Translations under genes and position numbers: made by a program | Notes under the pieces: generated by a model | What the model was told of the DNA's origin: nothing | The model's database searches: none | What the model saw: the letters and a program-made list of their open reading frames with translations, nothing else | Part shown: piece by piece, positions 1 to 5,388 of the stretch | Layout: every line of letters starts with the position of its first letter | Numbering within the stretch: position 1 is the stretch's first letter | NCBI GenBank assembly: GCA_002425305.1 | Contig: DILZ01000115.1 | Span: 11,662-17,049 of the forward strand | Direction of reading: 5' to 3' | Source of the DNA: Ruminococcaceae bacterium UBA5579 | GTDB lineage: Bacteria; Bacillota; Clostridia; Oscillospirales; Ruminococcaceae | DNA: 5,388 nt

Positions 1-169
1 CGCCGCCGTAGGGCTTGTCGTCCACGTTGCGGTGCTTGTCCTCGGTGTAGTGCCTTATATCGTGCGTGTGTATCTCGATAAAGCCGTTTTTTATCCCGCG
101 TCCGAGAACGCTTGTTCCTAGAACGGCGTCGCACATATCGGGAAACAGCGTCGCTATATCTATCCTCAC
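1..169 (-). CDS. trmD: tRNA (guanine-N1)-methyltransferase TrmD, N-terminal part (gene runs off the left edge)
   Basis: TrmD transfers a methyl group from S-adenosylmethionine to N1 of G37, next to the anticodon, in tRNAs reading CNN/GG-type codons; this prevents +1 frameshifting. Only the first 56 codons are present. The translation begins MRIDIATLFPDM and ends with VDDKPYGGG, which match the family's N-terminal (x)xLFPEMF block and the highly conserved VDDxPYGGGxGM loop. The trefoil-knot AdoMet site lies further downstream, outside the window, so integrity cannot be judged. The start is a GTG at 169-167: it gives the family-typical N terminus, and a GAGGTGGAG ribosome binding site overlapping the last codons of rimM sits about 7 bases upstream. 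Only one base separates it from the rimM stop, so translation is probably coupled. The rimM-trmD order is widely conserved in bacteria. Confidence 0.95.
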   Translation of the reverse strand, partial: MRIDIATLFPDMCDAVLGTSVLGRGIKNGFIEIHTHDIRHYTEDKHRNVDDKPYGG

Positions 170-170
170 G

Positions 171-680
171 TTACTCCACCTCAAACAAGCCGTTAAGCGG
201 CGTTATCAGTATCTCGCCGCCCTCGACGTCTATCTTTTTCACGACCTCGCCGACGCACGGGAACATCAGCTCCGTGCCGTCGTCCTTTTTTATAGAATAC
301 ACGTCCGCTGCCCCGTTCTGATATATCTCTGCGACCTTGCCGTATATCTCTCCGGTTTCCGCGTCCTTTACCACAAGTCCGATTATGTCCTGGATAAAAT
401 AAGTTTCCTCGGGAAGCTCAGCGTCTTCGCGGTCAAGATAAAGAAGTTTTCCGACGTGTTTCTGAGCGTCCTCTACGGTGTTCACGCCCTCTATTTTCAT
501 CACGACGATATTCTTGTGCGGATAGGCGCGTTCAATATGAACCTCGCGGCTTCCCTTGTCAAGATATAATGTGTCAAATTCGCACAGCACCTCGGGCGCG
601 TCGCAGTAGTATTGGCAGCGCACCTCGCCGCGAATCCCGTGCGTTGCGGTTATTTTCGCTATCTCAAGATATTTCTTCAT
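171..680 (-). CDS. rimM: Ribosome maturation factor RimM (169 aa)
   Basis: RimM is a cytoplasmic assembly factor that binds ribosomal protein S19 and helps mature the 3' head domain of the 30S subunit, and is needed for efficient 16S rRNA processing. The N-terminal domain shows the family signature THGIRGEV at about residues 13-20, followed by the EDAQKHVGKLLYLDRED segment that closes this domain. From about residue 92 the PRC-barrel domain is visible: YFIQDIIGLVV, then GKVAEIYQNGAADVY, then a V-V-x-x-ID segment and a closing PLNGLFEVE. The usual YYW-type motif at the start of the barrel is YFI here, a mild variation. Length is normal for the family (165-180). I chose the ATG at 680-678: a GAGGA ribosome binding site lies 8 bases upstream and the protein then starts at the usual distance from HGIRGEV; a TTG nine codons earlier would extend it without homology. 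Four bases follow the flippase stop, and trmD begins one base after the rimM stop. Confidence 0.96.
   Translation of the reverse strand: MKKYLEIAKITATHGIRGEVRCQYYCDAPEVLCEFDTLYLDKGSREVHIERAYPHKNIVVMKIEGVNTVEDAQKHVGKLLYLDREDAELPEETYFIQDIIGLVVKDAETGEIYGKVAEIYQNGAADVYSIKKDDGTELMFPCVGEVVKKIDVEGGEILITPLNGLFEVE
174..182 (-). promoter_or_regulatory. Ribosome binding site of trmD inside the rimM 3' end
   Basis: GAGGTGGAG on the minus strand encodes the last three sense codons of rimM (Glu-Val-Glu) and places GAGGTG about 7 bases before the trmD GTG start. It decides the GTG start of trmD and implies that ribosomes finishing rimM can reinitiate on trmD. Confidence 0.8.
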
Positions 681-684
681 AGGA

Positions 685-2127
685 TCATTCCTCGTTATTT
701 TTACCAAGGCGTTTGTTCAATACAGCCTCGACCGACTGAACACAGCATTTGAAATTCAGCGCGGCTATCGTGATAAAGAATACCGCGTTGAATATGTTTT
801 GCAGCGCCCCGTATTCCATAAACATTATCGAAAATGCCATCGACATCAGCAAAAGCAGATTTACGATGATCTTGGGCCAGAAGATCGTCATATAAAGATA
901 CTTTTTTGTGTCGATTATGCGGTAGATGAATACTATCACATAACTTGCGAGAGTGGCGATCGCCGCGCCCTCTATGCCAAGCTGCGGTATCGGGATAAGT
1001 ATGAGGTTCAGAAGTATGTTCGCCGCCGCGCCTATGCAGGAGGATATCATCGCGTGAGAGGTCTTCCGCGCCGCCTCGTAAATGCTTGAAAGGAAGTTGT
1101 CCATTGCCTGGAAGATGGTCGCGAAAAGCAGTGTCGGCACATAGAAAAACGCCGAGGAAAACCTTTCGTCGCCAAAAAACGGAATGATTATCGGGCGCAG
1201 AATCAGCATTATCCCGCCGCAGGTAAGAAACATCATCGTTTGCTGCATACTCAGCGTATTGGAATAGAATATGGAAGTGGTCCGCGAGTTGCGTTCCGTT
1301 ATCGCCGTCATACGCCACGCCTGCGCGAATATCCCGACGACGATAGTAACAAGGTTCGGGAACTTATACGCGAACGTGTAGATGCCGTTCGCTTCCGCGC
1401 TTATCAAGCCCTCCACCATATACATATCCGAGCTGTTTATTATCGCCCACATTATCATAGTCGGCATAAGCGGTATGCTGTATCTGAGCATCGCAGCGCG
1501 CAGCGTTCTGTCGTTGTGAAGCGGACGATATTGCGTAAACAGCTTAGCTGTGTAATTTAAGAAAAACATCGAGGTCACATCGCCGATAATGACAGCCCAA
1601 ATATAACCGTAAACGCCCATCTTGAAAACGCCGAGGAACAGCAGATTAAACAGTATCGTCGAGATCGTTGTTATAATGCCGTCCACGGCGAACAGCTTAA
1701 CGCCGCCCGGCTGATATCGGCAGCGCACATAAATGCCGCTTACCTCCTTTATCGATCCTATGACAACGTATATGTAGATCAGCCATTCATAGCCATTCAG
1801 CATCGGCACCATTCCGATAAGCGGCACGAACACCGCAAATATCAGCCCGCCCACAAGACAGATGTTTATCCCGATGGAATAGACCATTTTGCCGTTATTG
1901 TTTTTTTCCAGGGCAAACCGAAGCACGCCGTCCGCAATGGACAGCGTTACAACAGATATCAGCAGACCTGCCGTGGAAACGATGATGTTCATCGTGCCAA
2001 AGCCCGCCTCGCCTAGCATACTTGTGTAGAATTTCAGCATTACATACACAAGCAGCTTTGAGCTGAACTGACCTATGGTCAATATCAGCATATTACCCGC
2101 AAGGGCTTGATATTTGTTTTTTCCCAT
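685..2127 (-). CDS. Polysaccharide / lipid-linked oligosaccharide flippase, Wzx-like MATE (MOP) superfamily (480 aa)
   Basis: An integral membrane transporter of the polysaccharide-synthesis branch of the MOP/MATE superfamily, whose members flip undecaprenyl-linked sugar units (or related lipid-linked precursors) across the cytoplasmic membrane. The protein is strongly hydrophobic throughout with 12-14 likely membrane helices and no signal peptide. Family-like blocks are visible: GEAGFGTMNIIVSTAGLLIS near residues 39-58, an SIADGVLRF block just after it, YSIPLMPTMIMWAIINSSDMY near 216-236, GIYTFAYKFPNLV near 248-260, FAQAWRMTA near 267-275, and NILLNLILIPIPQLGIEGAA near 370-389. Substrate cannot be read from sequence; no glycosyltransferase or other capsule gene is in view. 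I chose the ATG at 2127-2125; a TTG four codons earlier is possible but has no better ribosome binding site. The upstream signal is weak (GGGT, 6 bases away), unlike its neighbours. It starts 35 bases after tadA and ends 4 bases before rimM. SpoVB- or MurJ-like roles are alternatives, but the blocks look more like Wzx/RfbX proteins. Confidence 0.88.
   Translation of the reverse strand: MGKNKYQALAGNMLILTIGQFSSKLLVYVMLKFYTSMLGEAGFGTMNIIVSTAGLLISVVTLSIADGVLRFALEKNNNGKMVYSIGINICLVGGLIFAVFVPLIGMVPMLNGYEWLIYIYVVIGSIKEVSGIYVRCRYQPGGVKLFAVDGIITTISTILFNLLFLGVFKMGVYGYIWAVIIGDVTSMFFLNYTAKLFTQYRPLHNDRTLRAAMLRYSIPLMPTMIMWAIINSSDMYMVEGLISAEANGIYTFAYKFPNLVTIVVGIFAQAWRMTAITERNSRTTSIFYSNTLSMQQTMMFLTCGGIMLILRPIIIPFFGDERFSSAFFYVPTLLFATIFQAMDNFLSSIYEAARKTSHAMISSCIGAAANILLNLILIPIPQLGIEGAAIATLASYVIVFIYRIIDTKKYLYMTIFWPKIIVNLLLLMSMAFSIMFMEYGALQNIFNAVFFITIAALNFKCCVQSVEAVLNKRLGKNNEE
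689..693 (-). promoter_or_regulatory. Ribosome binding site of rimM overlapping the flippase 3' end
   Basis: GAGGA, 8 bases before the ATG at 680, overlaps the final Glu codons of the flippase gene. It supports the ATG as the rimM start over the TTG at 707 that lies upstream in the same frame. Confidence 0.75.
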
Positions 2128-2162
2128 TAGTTTACCCAAACAGCTTTATGTTTTCGCGACAA

Positions 2163-2651
2163 CTATTCGTGTCGGCTGACGTCGCCGGTCGATTTTTCTT
2201 TGCCTCTGAGCGTCTTGAAGAATTCGCTTAAAACATCGCCGCAGCGCTTTTCCAGCACTCTTGAACGCACAAGCGGCGTATGCGTAAACTTTTCGTCAAA
2301 CAGTGTCACTACCGAAGCGCAAGCGCCGTTCTTTTCGTCGAACGCGCCGTAGACTACGCGTTTAAGTCCCGCGTTCATAATAGCTCCCGCGCACATCGGG
2401 CAAGGCTCAAGCGTAACATACAGAGTGCAGCCGGAAAGCCGTCTGCATTGCAGTCTTTGTGCAGCCTGTTCTATCGCCAGCATTTCCGCGTGGGCGGTTG
2501 GTGAACACAGCTCTTCGCGGCGGTTGTATCCCTCGCCGATGATATTGCCGTCTTTATCCGCAACTATCGCCCCGACCGGCACTTCTCCGTGTTCGGCGGC
2601 TTTTTGCGCCAGCGCAAGGGCTTTCTCCATATATTCCTCGTCAAGCGTCAT
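2163..2651 (-). CDS. tadA: tRNA-specific adenosine deaminase TadA (162 aa)
   Basis: TadA is a zinc-dependent cytoplasmic enzyme that deaminates A34 to inosine in the anticodon of tRNA-Arg(ACG), widening wobble decoding. The cytidine/deoxycytidylate deaminase fold is clear: VPVGAIV near residues 24-30, PTAHAEM at 51-57, and LEPCPMCAGAIM at 81-92. By family knowledge H54, C84 and C87 bind zinc and E56 is the proton shuttle; all are present. N43 in GYNRR and the YGAFDEKNGA segment (101-110) are also typical for TadA and distinguish it from guanine or cytosine deaminases. Length is normal (150-170). The ATG start at 2651-2649 overlaps the stop codon of the upstream gene by one base (TAATG), and an AGGAG site about 6 bases upstream lies inside the last codons of that gene, indicating translational coupling. 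The tail after about residue 150 is short, charged and unconserved. No damage is visible. Confidence 0.95.
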   Translation of the reverse strand: MTLDEEYMEKALALAQKAAEHGEVPVGAIVADKDGNIIGEGYNRREELCSPTAHAEMLAIEQAAQRLQCRRLSGCTLYVTLEPCPMCAGAIMNAGLKRVVYGAFDEKNGACASVVTLFDEKFTHTPLVRSRVLEKRCGDVLSEFFKTLRGKEKSTGDVSRHE

Positions 2652-5388
2652 TATGTTCTCCTGAAGAACTGAACGCCCAGCGTCAGAGCGCCCCAGACTG
2701 TATTGAACAACAGCAGATTGAACACATTGAATATATTGAATTTATCAAGCTGATCCTCGTTTGAAAGCATCATAAAGATGATCGCCACGATGATTGCCAG
2801 TCCCACGCCGACCGCCTGCATAATATTGCCTATCGTTGTCCTGTCGCGGATCGCTCTTGAAGCGACCACCGAGTTCGACATCGACGCGAACGTGCCGTCA
2901 CAGGTAACTGCCGCGCTGCCGTCGGATACGAATTTAGTGTTTTCATCAAAGGTTTGGTGCGCCTTAAACGGAAGTATCTTAACGCTTTCCGCATCTATCC
3001 CGAACACGCGCGACAACACGGGGGCGGTTATCATTCCGTCCACGGTCTTTACGACTATCGAGATATCGCGGAACGCAAGCTCTCTTACCGCGCGTCTTAT
3101 CTCGGGATTGGCTATCGGTCTTACGAAGAACAGCAGGCATACCTCTCCGCCGACCGCGAGGTATATTACCTCATCGTTGTTTTTGTTTGCGGCGGCTTCC
3201 TTTTTGGTGTTCGGCACAGTTATTTCATGCGCCTTCATATGCGCGCGCGTACCGAGAAGCACTCTGCGGCGGTCTATCCAGCCCATAACGCCGAGGTTGT
3301 TTTCATAAACGCACCCCGAAACAGGCTTTAAAAGCTCCTTTTTGTAGCTCAGTATGTGAAACAGCGCGTCGGACATCACACTGTCTGCGGTCAGCGCAAG
3401 GCTTGCTGCGTAGATTATAGCCTCGTCAATATTCATCTTGCCTTCGCCGCGCGTTTTGGGCGTATCATAGCCGCATATATTGACTATTCTTATTGTCTCC
3501 GCCGGGAACAGCATTTTGGCATTTGTAAGAACGGCATTTGTTTCGCTCATTTCCTCTGCTGCGCCGTAGCCCAATATGGCGACGCCCCGTGCCTTTGCTC
3601 TGCGCGATGCAAGAAATACCGGCAGTGTGACGGTCATCGAGCTTGAGAACGCCGCCGATACCGCCAAAATCGCAGAGCTTACCGTTGACGCCCAAGAGCC
3701 GCGGCATTCGGGAAGATCGGTGCGGCAGGTAAAGAACGCGATCACACCGCCTATTATCGCGGCGGCAATAGTTACCGGCACGAGCTTTCGGGACATTCTG
3801 TCGGAAGCGTCCTCGCAGTAGGTCGATACTATGAAGTCGCACAGCATTTCGGTCTTGCGTATCGAAGCTATCGCCGGCATACCCTCGACCGCGCCCTTTG
3901 CGAGCTGTTCCGCGCCGTTGCCCGTACAGCGTTCGATAAAGTATTTGCTGTTGTTCCCGAAAACGAATTCAAAGTTGTTCTGCGCGGTTTTTACCGTCAA
4001 CAGCTTTGATACGGTGTTGAATATCATTGAGGCAAGTGAGATCATAATATATATATGCGAAAATCCGCGCTGAATATATATATTTGAGAACAGATACGGG
4101 ATCACCGCAACGATAGATCCAACATACGCCAGGGCGCACAGCGTGTCGCCGTCGGGACGCAGTTTCAGCAGACGCGAAAAGCCGTTGGAAACCACAGAGG
4201 AGCAGGCGGTGAAGGCAAGAATACCGATAGCCAGGTGCGCGTAAAGATAGTTTTCGGGTACGGAGCGATAACTCAGCATATTTCCGAGCCGCCCGATGTT
4301 TAATCCGAACAAGTTGACCGCGCCGATGAAAACGGCTGCCGCAAACAGCACCGCCAAAATGATAAGTCTGCCCCAAAGTCCCTTGGAGGCACGGTTAAGC
4401 CTTTCGCGTATCACATTCTCATCGTTGATGTCTACGATGACCTCATTCTCCGCGTCCGCAGAAACAGTTTCCGATTGCTCCGGCGGTGTTGTTATTTTAT
4501 CCGTTTCTTCTGTATCGCTTTGCTTGTCGAGAATAAATTCGGATATCCTGCGCTTTTTCTTCTTTGCAAGTTCGTTTGCCTGTTTTATTTTATCCAGCTC
4601 GCCGTTATCCTCGGGTATTTCTTCGGCGTTTTCGCCGGCGGGAGCTATATTTAGGTCGTCGGATATCGGGATATCCGAGCTTTGCTCGTTTATTTTTTTG
4701 TTCAGGGCTTCGATTATGCTTTCGCCAACGTGAAGCTCTCCGGTGAACGGAGCCTGGCGCGCGGCGGAAGTCGTTTTCTCGTCGGAGTGCTCGCGTTTGC
4801 GCGATACGGACGGGATATACTCCTTGATGTGCTCGTCGCCCTTGCCGAGGCTTTTAAGCTCGTTTCCGCTTACGGCAAGAGTGTCGGTGTCCTCATTGTC
4901 TTTAAGTTCTGCCTCCGCCTTTTCGCGTGATTCCATAGGGTTCAGCGAATCGAGCATATCATCGGGGTCTTCTGCTTCGCTGTCAAATTTCAGCATTGCG
5001 TTCTGAAACTCGTCCAGCTTCTTTTGGCGGCGCAGCTCCATAGTTTCGGACGGAACGAAGGTTTTAACGTCGTGAAGCTCTATGCTGTCGTCGTTGCGCT
5101 GTGCGGGTTCGGAGCCGTAAGAGTATGTTTTCACGTCCTCGTCGTTCTCATCTTCGTGGGCGCCGGACAGCTCTCCCCACCGCTTCATATCGGCGGCGTT
5201 TGAAATATCCTTTGCTATGCGCGCCTCGACTTCGTCATCGGTCCGCTGTCTTGCGGGGAACTCCTTTACGTCATCGTCATACGCGGGACGAACGGGCGGC
5301 TTATTTTCCACCGCCTTGGAAACATCCGTTGCTATTCGTGCTTCGACCTCGCTGTCGGTGCGCTGTCTTGCGCTTTTCACCGGCTCAC
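2651..5388 (-). CDS. Degenerate P1B-type ATPase-like membrane protein with long acidic N-terminal region (at least 911 aa; 5' end missing)
   Basis: Residue numbers count from the GTG at 5380. Residues 1-336 are hydrophilic, acidic and low-complexity, probably disordered, with repeats and a KKKKRR patch at 273-278. Residues 337-909 resemble the core of heavy-metal P-type ATPases: four membrane segments (about 337-360, 378-398, 412-432, 438-460), a small actuator-like region (461-531), two segments (about 533-551, 563-590), a cytoplasmic N/P region (591-849), and two final segments (about 851-872, 880-905). Family-like blocks include GDTLCALAYVGS (411-422), DRMSRKLVPV (527-536), RRAKARGVAI (593-602), DRRRVLLGTRAHM (703-715) and LAVGGEV (741-747). 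Catalytic motifs are not kept: DKTGT reads NAKML (N620), CPC is a Ser-rich run near 579-581, EHP is DSV (666-668), TGD is TVD (779-781), GDGxND is at best CDGTFA (827-832). A working pump is therefore unlikely. The reading frame stays open to the window edge, and the GTG probably encodes an internal Val. No metal-binding CxxC domain is seen in the part present. The last codons hold the tadA ribosome binding site. Function unknown. Confidence 0.8.
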   Translation of the reverse strand, partial: EPVKSARQRTDSEVEARIATDVSKAVENKPPVRPAYDDDVKEFPARQRTDDEVEARIAKDISNAADMKRWGELSGAHEDENDEDVKTYSYGSEPAQRNDDSIELHDVKTFVPSETMELRRQKKLDEFQNAMLKFDSEAEDPDDMLDSLNPMESREKAEAELKDNEDTDTLAVSGNELKSLGKGDEHIKEYIPSVSRKREHSDEKTTSAARQAPFTGELHVGESIIEALNKKINEQSSDIPISDDLNIAPAGENAEEIPEDNGELDKIKQANELAKKKKRRISEFILDKQSDTEETDKITTPPEQSETVSADAENEVIVDINDENVIRERLNRASKGLWGRLIILAVLFAAAVFIGAVNLFGLNIGRLGNMLSYRSVPENYLYAHLAIGILAFTACSSVVSNGFSRLLKLRPDGDTLCALAYVGSIVAVIPYLFSNIYIQRGFSHIYIMISLASMIFNTVSKLLTVKTAQNNFEFVFGNNSKYFIERCTGNGAEQLAKGAVEGMPAIASIRKTEMLCDFIVSTYCEDASDRMSRKLVPVTIAAAIIGGVIAFFTCRTDLPECRGSWASTVSSAILAVSAAFSSSMTVTLPVFLASRRAKARGVAILGYGAAEEMSETNAVLTNAKMLFPAETIRIVNICGYDTPKTRGEGKMNIDEAIIYAASLALTADSVMSDALFHILSYKKELLKPVSGCVYENNLGVMGWIDRRRVLLGTRAHMKAHEITVPNTKKEAAANKNNDEVIYLAVGGEVCLLFFVRPIANPEIRRAVRELAFRDISIVVKTVDGMITAPVLSRVFGIDAESVKILPFKAHQTFDENTKFVSDGSAAVTCDGTFASMSNSVVASRAIRDRTTIGNIMQAVGVGLAIIVAIIFMMLSNEDQLDKFNIFNVFNLLLFNTVWGALTLGVQFFRRT
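2658..2662 (-). promoter_or_regulatory. Ribosome binding site of tadA inside the 3' end of the pseudo-ATPase gene
   Basis: AGGAG lies about 6 bases before the tadA ATG and is read as part of the last Arg-Arg codons of the upstream gene. Together with the TAATG stop/start overlap it supports translational coupling and fixes the tadA start. Confidence 0.8.
4817..5272 (-). other. Region with four spaced copies of a short peptide motif [D/H]-[V/I]-K-x-[F/Y]
   Basis: Within the acidic N-terminal region of the pseudo-ATPase protein, a five-residue motif recurs: DVKEF (residues 37-41, bases 5272-5258), DVKTY (82-86, 5137-5123), DVKTF (104-108, 5071-5057) and HIKEY (184-188, 4831-4817). The first VK of the visible frame (VKS, residues 1-3) may be a fifth, degenerate copy. 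The motif sits in sequence otherwise rich in D, E, S and K, a setting typical of short linear binding motifs in disordered tails. The binding partner, if any, is unknown. Confidence 0.6.
5195..5371 (-). repeat. Two-copy in-frame tandem repeat, 39-residue (117-base) period, in the N-terminal region of the pseudo-ATPase gene
   Basis: Two 20-residue blocks, ARQRTDSEVEARIATDVSKA (5371-5312) and ARQRTDDEVEARIAKDISNA (5254-5195), match at 16 of 20 residues and at about 47 of 60 bases. Eight of the 13 base differences I count fall in codons that stay synonymous, so the copies appear to be held by selection on the protein rather than being a fresh duplication. The linkers carry Val-Lys just before each block (VKS-A and VKEFP-A). 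A fainter third copy may follow: PAQRNDDSIEL at residues 92-102. More copies may lie beyond the right edge of the window. Confidence 0.85.

Noticed and set aside
482..489. T619 and G487 (TGN) considered as remnants of DKTGT and the actuator TGE motif
   Set aside because: Residue positions, not bases: T619 fits less well than N620 in the ungapped register, and the C-T-G-N stretch at 485-488 is too short and poorly placed relative to DRMSRKLVPV to be called a real TGE remnant.
66..569. Open frame of about 167 codons on the plus strand opposite rimM and trmD
   Set aside because: Antisense shadow of two firmly identified genes; no homology-like blocks and no supporting start signal.
701..1318. 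Open frame of about 205 codons on the minus strand overlapping the flippase gene
   Set aside because: It lies wholly within the flippase gene in another frame, its translation is rich in H, R and D without any family resemblance, and it has no ribosome binding site.
2128..2162. The 35-base gap between tadA and the flippase as a possible promoter or terminator
   Set aside because: No convincing -35/-10 pair, no stem followed by a T run; it holds only a weak ribosome binding site.
2778..3308. Plus-strand open frame of about 176 codons opposite the pseudo-ATPase gene
   Set aside because: Its hydrophobic composition is what the reverse complement of the coding strand produces; it overlaps a long conserved-looking frame and has no independent support.
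4047..4083. AT-rich inverted repeat: two runs of alternating AT flanking a GC-rich centre, resembling a hairpin or regulatory palindrome
   Set aside because: It lies inside the pseudo-ATPase coding region and both arms encode Ile-Tyr-Ile in the loop and helix around residues 434-445; codon choice explains it and the stem would be bulged and weak.

Overview
The window reads as one stretch of a bacterial chromosome, very probably from a Gram-positive Clostridia-type gut or anaerobe lineage. This is inferred from the rimM-trmD pair, the GTG/ATG start usage, strong AGGAG-type ribosome binding sites and tight gene packing; nothing here fixes the genus. Every supported gene lies on the minus strand, so transcription runs from high to low coordinates. 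Coding density is close to complete: the largest gap between genes is about 35 bases. I see no tRNA, rRNA, CRISPR array, insertion sequence or clear terminator.

In the order of transcription the genes are: (1) 5388-2651, a large membrane protein whose 5' end is outside the window; (2) 2651-2163, tadA, the tRNA adenosine deaminase that makes wobble inosine; (3) 2127-685, a Wzx/MATE-like polysaccharide (lipid-linked oligosaccharide) flippase; (4) 680-171, rimM, the 16S rRNA processing / 30S maturation factor; (5) 169-1, the first 56 codons of trmD, the tRNA m1G37 methyltransferase. Junctions are very short (1-base overlap, 35, 4 and 1 bases), so this looks like one operon or a run of translationally coupled genes mixing translation-quality functions (tadA, rimM, trmD) with two membrane proteins.

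The most unusual gene is the first. Its C-terminal 570 or so residues can be laid, almost without gaps in several blocks, over the core of a P1B (heavy-metal) P-type ATPase: eight predicted membrane segments in the family's 4+2+2 arrangement, a reduced actuator region, and recognisable N and P domains. However, every catalytic signature I can locate is changed: the phosphorylated Asp of DKTGT is Asn, the metal-site CPC is a Ser-rich stretch, the His-Pro of the nucleotide domain is Ser-Val, TGD is TVD, and GDGxND is not intact. It therefore looks like a pseudo-ATPase. In front of this core sits a cytoplasmic, acidic, probably disordered region of at least 336 residues with a 39-residue tandem repeat and a recurring short motif of the form [D/H]-[V/I]-K-x-[F/Y]. 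The combination suggests a membrane-anchored scaffold, sensor or regulator rather than a pump, but its function is unknown.
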